The notes under the pieces were generated by a model. That model saw nothing but the letters and a program-made list of their open reading frames with translations. It was not told the DNA's origin and made no database searches. A program made the position numbers and the translations under genes. Positions 16,456 to 24,592 of a stretch of DNA of 28,063 nt are shown piece after piece. The stretch's first letter is position 1; each line of letters opens with the position of its first letter. Source of the DNA: DATKLX01 sp035542155 (lineage in GTDB: Bacteria > Chloroflexota > Anaerolineae > Anaerolineales > Anaerolineaceae); contig DATKLX010000093.1 in NCBI GenBank assembly GCA_035542155.1, positions 1-28,063 of the forward strand, given 5' to 3'.

Positions 16456-19059
16456 TTAATCCTTTACCAGTTGCTGTTCCCAATCCAGGCAGATGCTGTT
16501 CGCGATCTGCGACAGGTCGACCAATTTTTCTCTTTCTTCGAGCCGAAAGCGCGCGAGCCAAAGTCCATTGAGGATGTCCAGCAGGCGGATCGGGATTCCA
16601 ATTTCAGCCGCCTGATCCAGGATTTCCGCTTGAGTGAGGGCGATGGTCGGCGGGTTCAGTTTTTCAGCCAGGGCAACCGCCAGCTCGCCGTTGGCGGGCT
16701 TATAGCGCGCCCCCAGGCGAAAACTGGCGTCGATGATGTGCAGCAGACCCCTGGTCCAGCGCTCCACGTCGCTGATTCGGGCGGCATCTACAGCTGCTGG
16801 CGCCTCCTGGCATTCCTCTACTGCATTGTTCCAGATCGCCTTCAGGTCATCCAGCACCTGGTCGTAGATTACCGTTTCTCCCCGGGCCTGGTCGTTCATC
16901 CTACGATATACCGCAAGGATTACTTTCACCCGTTCGTTGTCGGTCGGGTGAGACCCGCGGGCGAGAAAGGCTTCCCGCGGGTTAAAGTGGAGGAGGATGG
17001 CGTCCAGGCCAAAGGCCGGGCCGAATGTATAGCAGGCGAAAATGTCGGCGAAGAGCTCGTCCAGATGCTGGCGGCGTCTGTCGTCCGGGGCGAGAGACTG
17101 CGTTTCCAGGCCTTTATAGCGCAGAAACTCTGGCGAGGCCAAAGCCGCCTGGTGGCCAAATTCGTGCGCCATGAGCGGTAAATTCCAGACTGACCAATCG
17201 GGAAAACGCGTGCGAACCACGTCGGTGCTCGTTTCCAGGAAAGGATCCCGGCCCAGCACTGTTCGCGCGCTCCAGTTTACCCCTGTCTTCCTGGAATATT
17301 CCCGGAGGATGTGCGTCGCCAGGCGGCTGATGTGCGGCCCGCGGACCGCTCCGCTCAGTTTTTCCGACTCGTGATCCAGGCTCTGGCGGGAAATCCAGAC
17401 CCCGCCAAGAAAATCCTGGGCTTCGCGCTGCAGAGAGCGCCCCAGGCCGCCGATTTTTTCGATATTGCCCCAGCTACCCTGGATCACGCCAGCGGCTTTG
17501 ATCCGGTCGATCTCGGTTTCGACCAGCAGCCAAACCTCGCTGAGCAGGCGAAAAAAACGGCCCGAAACCGCGGCTCGATCGGCGGCCGGGATGCGCTCGC
17601 TGTTCAGAATCGCGTACAGTCGCGCCCATCGCGTTTTGAACTGGTACAGGCGGGCCAGCGCCACGACCTCAGGCAGGGATGCTCGTGCGCCCTTCAGGGT
17701 AGTGTATTGATTGGGGACGTTGGCCGTCACCATCTTCAGTAAATTCTCGAACTGCGCAGGGTAATCCAGGGCGTGCAGCCACATAGCACAGGCGAGAATC
17801 ACTGGGGAGGGTCTGGTACTGTATGGCGGGGCAGAGCCGGCGAATGCCCCGCGCCAGGCTTCAGCTTCCCGCCAGTCGGCGATCAGAGTTCCCAGCCTGG
17901 AGAGCAACCTGTCGCGGAGGATTTCCTGGTAGACGGCCGCAAACCAGGGAGAAAAGGTCGTCCGAAACTGTTCCAGGCGATTGACCTGCCGGACGGACAA
18001 GAGCGTCTCTCTCCACAGGCTCTCCAGTCCCTCGCGAACATTCTTTTTCTGGGAATAGAGCAAGAATGGCCCTTCCTCCTCCTCTTCAATGAATTGGAGT
18101 GTGGTCAGAATCGCGGCGGCGCGGTGGACTGGCGCTGGAAATCTGCGCGGTCCGATCTCTCTCTTTTCGATCTGGTCTGGATCATCGAGGGAGAACACCT
18201 CTGGGGTGCGGTAATCCAGTTCGAGGACGAAGACGGCCGCAGCGTACATCGGGCCAGCCAGTGCGGTCGCGAGCATGTCCGCGAACAGGGCGTGCAAAAA
18301 CGTTTCCTGGTCGCGACGGATCTGACCGAGCAAGGATTGGTTTTCTGCGCGAAAGCTGGCCCGCCCTTCCTCGGTGGCGATTTTTGAAAAACTCTCGCGG
18401 AGTATCTGGGCCTGGGGGACCAGCCTCGCCAGGTCGGGAAGAGGGTCGCTTGCCGGCCTGATCAGCAGCCCGTCCACCTGACCTAAGACCGGTTCAATGA
18501 ATTTGGAGACCTTATCCCGGTAAAAAGGGCTGTCCAGGGCGGCCAGAAAACCGACTGCGCGCGCCAGGAGCGGCAGGTGCCATAGATCCCAATCCAGGAA
18601 AGACAGGCGCAGGAAGGCGCGGCCTGGCTCGACCAGCGGTCCGCGGCCCGGCAGAGCAAACCAGGTGTTCTTGAGGTCCGCTGCCTGCCCGATCTGTCTG
18701 AGCCATGCTTCTGCCTGGGTGGAAAACCCCTCCTCCAGCCCGGCCGCTCCGGGACCGGCCCAATGACGGATTCCCCAACCGGCCAGCATCTCAAGCTGCG
18801 CGCCAATTTCTCCCTGAACGCCTCCGGCTAGGGCATTGAATCCATCCCATTGCGTGGCGGCGTTTCCTCCCTGGGCCAGCTTTTGCCGGTACGCCAGGAT
18901 GCCTTCGATATGCTCGCCGACCGGCTGCCCGAAAGCTTCGATCAAAGCGGCGTCCAGATGGGCATCTTCATCCTCAAGCAGGATACAGATGCGCTGCAAA
19001 TCCTTATGGAGAGCATCGAGCCGGTTTTCCAGAAGGAAATCGGACGCAGGCGAGGCCAT
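16456..19059 (-). CDS. Double zincin-like protein with one intact HEFGH site
   Basis: An 867-aa soluble protein made of two related halves. The C-terminal half has FPDWSVWNLPLMAHEFGHQA (619-638), with the zincin HExxH at 632-636 and Glu633 as expected base, followed by DELFADIFACYTFGPAF (667-683), where Glu668 is the likely third ligand. The N-terminal half repeats the layout, FLDWDLWHLPLLARAVGF (154-171) and ALFADMLATALAGPMY (257-272), but all metal ligands are lost (RAVGF for HEFGH, Ala257 for the Glu). It matches no peptidase family I can name with certainty. It starts 5 bp after the upstream stop with no strong ribosome-binding site, so coupling is likely. The active half could process a partner protein; the other half may hold the structure together. 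Confidence 0.72.
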   Translation of the reverse strand: MASPASDFLLENRLDALHKDLQRICILLEDEDAHLDAALIEAFGQPVGEHIEGILAYRQKLAQGGNAATQWDGFNALAGGVQGEIGAQLEMLAGWGIRHWAGPGAAGLEEGFSTQAEAWLRQIGQAADLKNTWFALPGRGPLVEPGRAFLRLSFLDWDLWHLPLLARAVGFLAALDSPFYRDKVSKFIEPVLGQVDGLLIRPASDPLPDLARLVPQAQILRESFSKIATEEGRASFRAENQSLLGQIRRDQETFLHALFADMLATALAGPMYAAAVFVLELDYRTPEVFSLDDPDQIEKREIGPRRFPAPVHRAAAILTTLQFIEEEEEGPFLLYSQKKNVREGLESLWRETLLSVRQVNRLEQFRTTFSPWFAAVYQEILRDRLLSRLGTLIADWREAEAWRGAFAGSAPPYSTRPSPVILACAMWLHALDYPAQFENLLKMVTANVPNQYTTLKGARASLPEVVALARLYQFKTRWARLYAILNSERIPAADRAAVSGRFFRLLSEVWLLVETEIDRIKAAGVIQGSWGNIEKIGGLGRSLQREAQDFLGGVWISRQSLDHESEKLSGAVRGPHISRLATHILREYSRKTGVNWSARTVLGRDPFLETSTDVVRTRFPDWSVWNLPLMAHEFGHQAALASPEFLRYKGLETQSLAPDDRRRQHLDELFADIFACYTFGPAFGLDAILLHFNPREAFLARGSHPTDNERVKVILAVYRRMNDQARGETVIYDQVLDDLKAIWNNAVEECQEAPAAVDAARISDVERWTRGLLHIIDASFRLGARYKPANGELAVALAEKLNPPTIALTQAEILDQAAEIGIPIRLLDILNGLWLARFRLEEREKLVDLSQIANSICLDWEQQLVKD

Positions 19060-19064
19060 CGGCG

Positions 19065-20237
19065 TTACTTCACATTGAGCGCCTGCCGGGATATCGTCAG
19101 GGTGCCGTCAACAAATTTGAGCAACGTGGTGGTATCCGCGAAATCCATTCCTCGCAGCAGCGCGAAATCAACGACGATAAACAGGAGGCAGGCCATGACC
19201 AGGTCGAGCGGCGCCGTTCCACCGGCTTTTTTCAGGATCCATTCGATAGGACTGCTCAGGCTGTGGAGTGCGGAGATGATTTGATTGAAGAGATTGAATG
19301 TTTTTTCCTGATCACTATGCAGGTCCACAAGCCTTTGCCGCCCCGTATCAATTTCTGCAATGCCGCAGTTGGTAGTCTCCAGCCACCCGCTGATCGACTT
19401 CTGGCTCTGGTCGGCCTGGTAGGCAAATATCAGGAAAGCCTGCAGGGCCTTTTCTCCCTTTTTGACTTCCCCGATTTCCTTGTTTACCCGGTCTTCGATC
19501 TGCTGCATCGCCTGGTCACCGGCCATGTCTCGTAGTGTCTTAAACGAGCGCTGGACGGCATCCACAATCCTGGAAAGGAACTTGCCCGAAACGTCGAGAT
19601 TCAGAAAGGAGAGGGCCTGCTTGACTCCCTGCTGGACCTGGCCCAGATCGAGCTGATCTAACCCTTTAAAGGTTCCGGTCAGCAGAACGATGGAATCGGC
19701 CAGTAGGCTGGCATAGATGTCGTTGATTAGCTGGAGGTAGGTGTTTTTGGCCGTGAGCAGGTCCGGACTGGCTGGCGCAGGGGTTGCTTCTGCCTGGCTG
19801 GATTCACCGAACGAGTACCGAGCGGGTCCGGTTGCCGCCCCGGCTCGGCCTTGTAAAGCCTGGATGGTATCGTTCAGGTTGGTCACCGATTCACTGATTG
19901 CCGCTGCGTCGGCTTGGCCTTCTATTTCTCCAGACGCCTGGGCTGCTTTGGTGAGCAGATTGGCCACCTGCAGATCGACCAGGCTGCTCGCCAGCGCTGC
20001 GTTCACGGTCTGACCGCCGGATGCAACAGAAACACCAGGCTGCCCAGCGGCCTCGCTGAACGCAAAGCTGCCGCTGAAGGCGGCCGCGGGATGTGCATAT
20101 TGATCGTAGGCGACGATCAGGTCGTTCAGGCTTGCGTCGATGTCGTACTGGTCGTTCTTCGCTACCGCAAAGCTGAGCGAATCGGCATTCTCAGCTATCG
20201 TCCGCGAACGATCGAGCACGGTTTGCGTAAGACCCAT
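19065..20237 (-). CDS. First protein of the FlhA-like operon, with C-terminal hydrophobic segment
   Basis: About 390 aa, no recognised family. It is largely helical and rich in Ala, Ser, Leu and Gln, with an Ala/Pro/Thr-rich linker near residues 145-160. There is one clearly hydrophobic stretch, DLVMACLLFIVVDFALL (about 345-361), near the C-terminus that could anchor or insert in a membrane. There is no signal peptide. Three in-frame starts are possible: 20273 (402 aa), 20246/20243, and 20237. A 27-bp tandem duplication copies the ribosome-binding site together with the start, so the upstream copy adds nine codons (MMSIWRKGG). I chose 20237 because GGGAGG lies about 10 nt before it; 20246 is equally defensible. 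As the only member with a possible membrane anchor it may tether the assembly. Confidence 0.6.
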   Translation of the reverse strand: MGLTQTVLDRSRTIAENADSLSFAVAKNDQYDIDASLNDLIVAYDQYAHPAAAFSGSFAFSEAAGQPGVSVASGGQTVNAALASSLVDLQVANLLTKAAQASGEIEGQADAAAISESVTNLNDTIQALQGRAGAATGPARYSFGESSQAEATPAPASPDLLTAKNTYLQLINDIYASLLADSIVLLTGTFKGLDQLDLGQVQQGVKQALSFLNLDVSGKFLSRIVDAVQRSFKTLRDMAGDQAMQQIEDRVNKEIGEVKKGEKALQAFLIFAYQADQSQKSISGWLETTNCGIAEIDTGRQRLVDLHSDQEKTFNLFNQIISALHSLSSPIEWILKKAGGTAPLDLVMACLLFIVVDFALLRGMDFADTTTLLKFVDGTLTISRQALNVK

Positions 20238-20289
20238 TGACATCATTCCTCCCTTTCGCCAAATTGACATCATTCCTCCCTTTCGCCAA
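20236..20289 (-). repeat. Perfect 27-bp tandem duplication over the operon's ribosome-binding site and start
   Basis: Two identical 27-bp units (20236-20262 and 20263-20289) each contain, on the minus strand, GGCGAAAGGGAGGAATGATG. Because 27 is a multiple of three, both start codons are in the same frame, and the first copy extends the protein by nine residues. Confidence 0.9.
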
Positions 20290-20407
20290 CAGGTTCCAGC
20301 TCACTTGGCCCAACCCTCCGCCAAAGGCTGGCAGATAGAAACGGGAAAAACACATGGCAGAGATCGATAAATTACGTCTAAATTGAGCAGATTAATCAAT
20401 ATTTATC

Positions 20408-20436
20408 AGTATATAGATTAACGATGAAGAATGCAA
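20408..20436 (-). promoter_or_regulatory. Promoter of the five-gene FlhA-like operon
   Basis: Minus-strand TTGCAT (20431-20436), an exact 17-bp spacer and TATACT (20408-20413) form a good sigma-70-type promoter. Transcription would start near 20401, giving a 130-165 nt leader. The -10 lies inside an imperfect palindrome, TAATC...GATTA (20393-20420), that could bind a regulator. No other good promoter is seen before any downstream gene of the operon. Confidence 0.6.
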
Positions 20437-20508
20437 CATTCATCCGGGATTCCCTTACGTCAATATCCCCCTGTCCAACCTGTCAGCGCTCGATTCAGTT
20501 TGAATGAG

Positions 20509-20925
20509 TTAATTGCACGGCCCGTCGATCACCTCGAAATCCGTGGTGATCGGCGCAGTCGCCCGCACCGTCGCCGCCACCGAACAATACTTCTCCTCCG
20601 ACAGCTCGATCGCTTGCGCGGCTGCCGCTTCGGTAAGCCCCATTCCCGCCAGGCGATAATGGATGTGAATTTTCCGGTACGTCCAGGGTGGATCCTGGTC
20701 CTGTTCCCCCATCACGTTGATCTCTAGAAAGGACAAGGGCATCCGCTTTTTGGTCAGGATCTCCACCACATCCACCGCTGAGCAAGATGCCACCGCGATC
20801 AGTAACAGCTCGGAAGGTTTAATCCCAACCCCCTCGTCCTTGGTCGAAAGCACCACCGAGTGGCAGGTCGAATCGATGCCCACAAATTGTTTCCCGCCGA
20901 TCCATTTCACCGTCGCAAATGCCAT
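20509..20925 (-). CDS. OsmC family protein (peroxiredoxin-like)
   Basis: A 138-aa OsmC/YhfA-type protein. The two redox cysteines sit in the usual places: Cys48 in the helix VASCSAVDVVEIL and Cys114 in EKYCSVAATV. OsmC proteins reduce organic hydroperoxides, and some relatives act on persulfides. An upstream TTG could add seven residues, but the ATG at 20925 is preceded by AAAGGG at good spacing and starts MAFATVKW as in the family. It is the last gene of a three-gene minus-strand set, 17 bp after the CsoR-like repressor. With sulfur genes opposite, a role in handling sulfane sulfur or oxidative by-products is likely but inferred. Confidence 0.87.
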   Translation of the reverse strand: MAFATVKWIGGKQFVGIDSTCHSVVLSTKDEGVGIKPSELLLIAVASCSAVDVVEILTKKRMPLSFLEINVMGEQDQDPPWTYRKIHIHYRLAGMGLTEAAAAQAIELSEEKYCSVAATVRATAPITTDFEVIDGPCN

Positions 20926-20942
20926 GTTGTTTTCCCTTTCGA

Positions 20943-21245
20943 TCAAGGCGCTTTGTCGAGCAGATCGATCATATCTTGAACGATTTTTTCCCGTTTAACC
21001 CGGATATCCGCGCTGATTTGGACATGGGCGTCTCCATCCATTTCTGCCAGGCATTGGGTAGCGTACTCCTGGAGGAAAACCCGGCTCACTCCCTGCACGG
21101 CGGAACGCACCGCGGCCAACTGCTGTAAGATCTCTCGGCAGTCCCGCTCCTGTTCCATCATCGCTTCGATCCCGCGCACCTGCCCTTCGATGCGGTGCAG
21201 GCGTTGAATCAGCTTCTCTTTCGCCTCTTGATTTTGAATTCTCAT
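20943..21245 (-). CDS. CsoR-family repressor, CstR-like (persulfide-sensing type)
   Basis: A 100-aa all-helical DUF156/CsoR-family repressor with the usual core RLHRIEGQVRGIEAMM (15-30). CsoR copper sensors use Cys-His-Cys; here Cys36 (ERDCREIL) and Cys65 (YATQCLAEM) are kept, but residue 61, the copper-binding His, is Tyr. Two cysteines without the His is the pattern of CstR, which senses persulfides by forming a Cys-Cys di/trisulfide link. GGGAGAAC precedes the ATG at 21245. The neighbours (OsmC, SQR-like, DsrC and DsrE-like genes) are the expected targets. Likely it represses both divergent transcripts through the palindrome at 21525-21550. The sensing chemistry is inferred from these residues and context. 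Confidence 0.85.
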   Translation of the reverse strand: MRIQNQEAKEKLIQRLHRIEGQVRGIEAMMEQERDCREILQQLAAVRSAVQGVSRVFLQEYATQCLAEMDGDAHVQISADIRVKREKIVQDMIDLLDKAP

Positions 21246-21263
21246 GGCTGTTCTCCCACACGA

Positions 21264-21282
21264 TACCGGCTCACGGCCGGTA
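21264..21282 (-). other. Small hairpin between fmdB and the CsoR-like gene
   Basis: TACCGGC and GCCGGTA form a 7-bp stem with a 5-base loop, just upstream of the repressor's ribosome-binding site. It has no U-tract, so it is probably an RNA-stability or processing element, if it has a role. Confidence 0.3.
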
Positions 21283-21296
21283 ATGATCTAGCCTGC

Positions 21297-21503
21297 TCAG
21301 CGAAACCCGCCGCTGGAACCGCACGAACTACCGGTGCTGTTTTTACTGGTCTCAGAACCAATCGAGGCGATTGTCGAGATTTTCTTTTGTGTATCCTGGC
21401 TGGAGCAGTGCGGACAGGCCGGGCTGCGGTCCGCTTCAGACCGGCGGACTATCTTTTCAAAAACTTTCCCACAGGTGTTACAGCGATATTCATACATTGG
21501 CAT
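21297..21503 (-). CDS. FmdB family zinc ribbon protein
   Basis: A 68-aa protein with the FmdB signature MPMYEYRCNTCGKVFEK and a zinc ribbon made of Cys8, Cys11, Cys30 and Cys33. The tail is Ser/Gly-rich with an extra Cys61 (GSSCGSSGGFR). The frame is open further upstream, but the family always starts MPxYEYxC, and AAAGG precedes the ATG at 21503. First gene of the minus-strand set with the CsoR-like repressor and OsmC. The family's role is poorly defined; it was proposed as a regulatory protein in C1 metabolism and is common in anaerobes. Confidence 0.85.
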   Translation of the reverse strand: MPMYEYRCNTCGKVFEKIVRRSEADRSPACPHCSSQDTQKKISTIASIGSETSKNSTGSSCGSSGGFR

Positions 21504-21524
21504 GGTGGTTGCCTTTCTTCGAAT

Positions 21525-21550
21525 AGATACTATAGAAAAGTATAGTATCT
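21525..21550. promoter_or_regulatory. Perfect 10-bp inverted repeat, probable operator
   Basis: Arms AGATACTATA and TATAGTATCT are separated by six bases (GAAAAG). It lies 22 bp upstream of the fmdB start and within the divergent region shared with the HTH-PocR gene. Minus-strand TATACT within it could be the fmdB -10, so bound protein would block transcription. The CstR-like repressor is the best candidate ligand, although its known relatives prefer G-tract operators. Confidence 0.6.
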
Positions 21551-21628
21551 TTATTATTGTGAATAAAGGGACAAATGTCATTTTGTCATGGACGTTTATC
21601 ACTATGCATTGCTTGTGAAGCTTGTTAC

Positions 21629-21653
21629 TATATCACTGACATAACTTGATATA
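21629..21653. promoter_or_regulatory. Inverted repeat before the HTH-PocR gene
   Basis: TATATCA and TGATATA form a perfect 7-bp inverted repeat with an 11-base spacer, ending seven bases before the ATG at 21661. The half-site spacing of about 18 bp centre-to-centre suits a dimeric regulator, perhaps the HTH-PocR protein controlling itself. Confidence 0.4.
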
Positions 21654-21660
21654 ACATTTC

Positions 21661-22428
21661 ATGTCAAACAAGCAGATGATTATGGACGATTTGCTGACCA
21701 CTCGACAGGTATTGGAAATACTCAAGGTAGATCGCATCACTATCTACCGTATGTTAAATGACGGCCGGATCAAAGGCGTCAAAGTTGGTCAGCAATGGCG
21801 TTTCCCCAAACAAGAAGTGGACCGAATTGTCAAAGGGGAGACCTCTTCTTCTCAGGTTACCATCTCGCCGTCCCCTTACAGTATTCCCACTCATTGTGTC
21901 CAAACCATACAAGATTTGTTTGCAGAGGTTGGACAGGTCAGCGCCCTGGTGATTGATCTGGATGGAACTCCACTGACGGAGATCAGCAATCCCTGCCGTT
22001 TCTGCCAAATCCTGATGCAAAGCCCATCGGGCCAGACATCCTGCCAGAATTCATGGAAGGATTTTGCGCGTGAATCTCGGGCTGGGAGCCGATTCTTGAC
22101 CTGCCGCGCCGGAATCCAATATCTGAGTGCGCCTATCTTCGATGAGGAACAACCGGTTGGATATTTCCTCGCTGGCGAGTTCCACTGGCAATCACCGGAT
22201 CCGCAAGAAGAGCGCGAACGAATGAAAAGATTGGCGAAATCTCACAACGTTCCGTTCGAAATCCTCCAACAGGCGTCTCGTGCCGTCCCGGTCATTGATG
22301 CCGGACAGCATTCCCGGGTGGAAAGCTGGCCAACCCGGGCAGCGCGGGCCATTCAAAGTATTCTGCGCGAGCGGGCTGGGTTCATCGATCGTCTAAACCA
22401 GATCGCCAACCTGACTCAAATCGACTAA
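21661..22428 (+). CDS. Excisionase-type HTH regulator with PocR sensory domain
   Basis: A 255-aa regulator. Residues 10-58 are an excisionase/MerR-like winged helix (LTTRQVLEILKVDRITIYRM, then WRFPKQEVDRIV). Residues 75-240 form a PocR-type sensory domain with the cysteine cluster Cys112, Cys115, Cys128 and Cys148, which may hold a metal or cluster or serve as a thiol sensor. There is no output domain other than the HTH. No clear ribosome-binding site precedes the ATG at 21661; a second in-frame ATG pair follows at 21676. It lies 13 bp upstream of the SQR-like gene, so it heads the sulfur operon and probably controls it together with the divergent CstR-like repressor. Confidence 0.83.
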   Translation: MSNKQMIMDDLLTTRQVLEILKVDRITIYRMLNDGRIKGVKVGQQWRFPKQEVDRIVKGETSSSQVTISPSPYSIPTHCVQTIQDLFAEVGQVSALVIDLDGTPLTEISNPCRFCQILMQSPSGQTSCQNSWKDFARESRAGSRFLTCRAGIQYLSAPIFDEEQPVGYFLAGEFHWQSPDPQEERERMKRLAKSHNVPFEILQQASRAVPVIDAGQHSRVESWPTRAARAIQSILRERAGFIDRLNQIANLTQID

Positions 22429-22441
22429 GGAGAAGAAATTT

Positions 22442-23674
<1,233 letters not shown>

Positions 23675-23682
23675 GAGGCGTG

Positions 23683-24378
23683 ATGGACCGCGAACTGACC
23701 GATCTTAACCAGGTTGTGATCGACCTGAACCAAAAAATTGACTTGCTCACCAGTCAGGTAGCGTACCTGACCGAGCAGGCCCAGATCGCCGAGCGCAGTC
23801 GGCGCTCCGGCGAGGAGCTGGTCGACACGCTGATGCCGGTGGCTAAAGACGCCATGCGCCTGGCCTCCAGCGAGTTCGAGGAGATCCAGGATTATCTCCA
23901 GGTAGAAGACCTGCTGCGCCTGGTCAAAAAGCTGGCCCGCCACCGCCCCCAACTGGAAGCGCTGCTCGACCAGATGGACGCCATCTCTGACCTGATGCAG
24001 ATCATGGACCCCATCCTCAAACAAGGGATGGACAAGCTTGTTTCCGTACTGACGGAGTTAGAGGAGAAAGGCTATTTTGCCTTTGGACAGGGTGGGCTGC
24101 GCATCCTGGATACAATCGTTTCCTCATTCACGAAAGAGGACGTCGACCGCCTGGGTGACAACATCGTCCTGATCCTGAACACGGTCAAAGACATGACCCA
24201 ACCTGAGATCATGAATTTCGTGCGCAGCACGCTTCTCGTCGCGGAGGAAGAGATCGAGAAACCTGTCGAAATCTCTTACCTGGCACTTCTAAAACAAATG
24301 CGCGATCCCGCTGTCCGCCGTGGCCTGGCGCTCACCCTACGCGTGCTCAACGTCGTCGGCTCCCAGGCGAAAACATGA
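23683..24378 (+). CDS. DUF1641 domain protein
   Basis: A 231-aa mainly helical protein. The N-terminal 40 residues are a likely coiled coil (LNQKIDLLTSQVAYLTEQAQ). The DUF1641 signature is near the end, KQMRDPAVRRGLALTLRVLN, preceded by a helical domain with AFGQGGLRILDTIVSSF. DUF1641 proteins are commonly encoded next to SQR-like flavoproteins and formate dehydrogenases, and may be structural or electron-transfer partners. The frame is open upstream into the SQR gene; the ATG at 23683, 8 bp after the SQR stop with TAGGAGG in front, is the proper start. No cysteine or membrane span is evident, so a soluble or peripheral subunit is likely. Confidence 0.82.
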   Translation: MDRELTDLNQVVIDLNQKIDLLTSQVAYLTEQAQIAERSRRSGEELVDTLMPVAKDAMRLASSEFEEIQDYLQVEDLLRLVKKLARHRPQLEALLDQMDAISDLMQIMDPILKQGMDKLVSVLTELEEKGYFAFGQGGLRILDTIVSSFTKEDVDRLGDNIVLILNTVKDMTQPEIMNFVRSTLLVAEEEIEKPVEISYLALLKQMRDPAVRRGLALTLRVLNVVGSQAKT

Positions 24379-24413
24379 ACAACTGTCCTTCACTCTATTT
24401 TCTGCTCTCCCTG

Positions 24414-24539
24414 GGCCTGTCCGGCACAGCCTGTCCTGCCTGCATCTGGGCGCCCTGGCCTACCCTGTCCCAGAACGACAGGACTGGGGTCCTCCAGGAC
24501 AGGCAGGCACAGGTGGACGGACAGTCCAGGGGACAGGCC
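24414..24539 (+). repeat. Nested CCTGTCC/GGACAGG palindromes (structured intercistronic RNA)
   Basis: Three nested perfect stems: GGCCTGTCC with GGACAGGCC (24414-24422/24531-24539), GCCTGTCCTG with CAGGACAGGC (24429-24438/24495-24504) and CCTGTC with GACAGG (24464-24469/24477-24482). The transcript would fold into a long cruciform-like hairpin in the 214-bp gap between the DUF1641 and DsrC-like genes. The region is open in one frame but has no start or coding character. Possible roles are mRNA stabilisation, processing or partial termination, or it may be a mobile repeat. Confidence 0.65.
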
Positions 24540-24592
24540 GTTCTCTAATTGCTTTTCACCAACAACCATTCACTTCTTGTTTTGGAGGAAAT

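Noticed and set aside
20943..21245. Copper efflux operon controlled by CsoR
   Set aside because: The copper-binding His is replaced by Tyr and no copper ATPase or copper chaperone is in the window.
21661..22428. Excisionase of a prophage or integrative element
   Set aside because: The HTH is excisionase-like, but the protein is 255 aa with a PocR sensory domain and no integrase is nearby; it is a transcription regulator.
24414..24539. CRISPR array
   Set aside because: The repeated CCTGTCC words are only about 7 bases, irregularly spaced and alternate in orientation; there are no spacers and no cas genes.
24320..24592. N-terminal extension of the DsrC-like protein
   Set aside because: The frame is open upstream, but it overlaps the DUF1641 gene and crosses the palindromic repeats. 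The ATG at 24593 has a GGAGG site and gives the normal family length.
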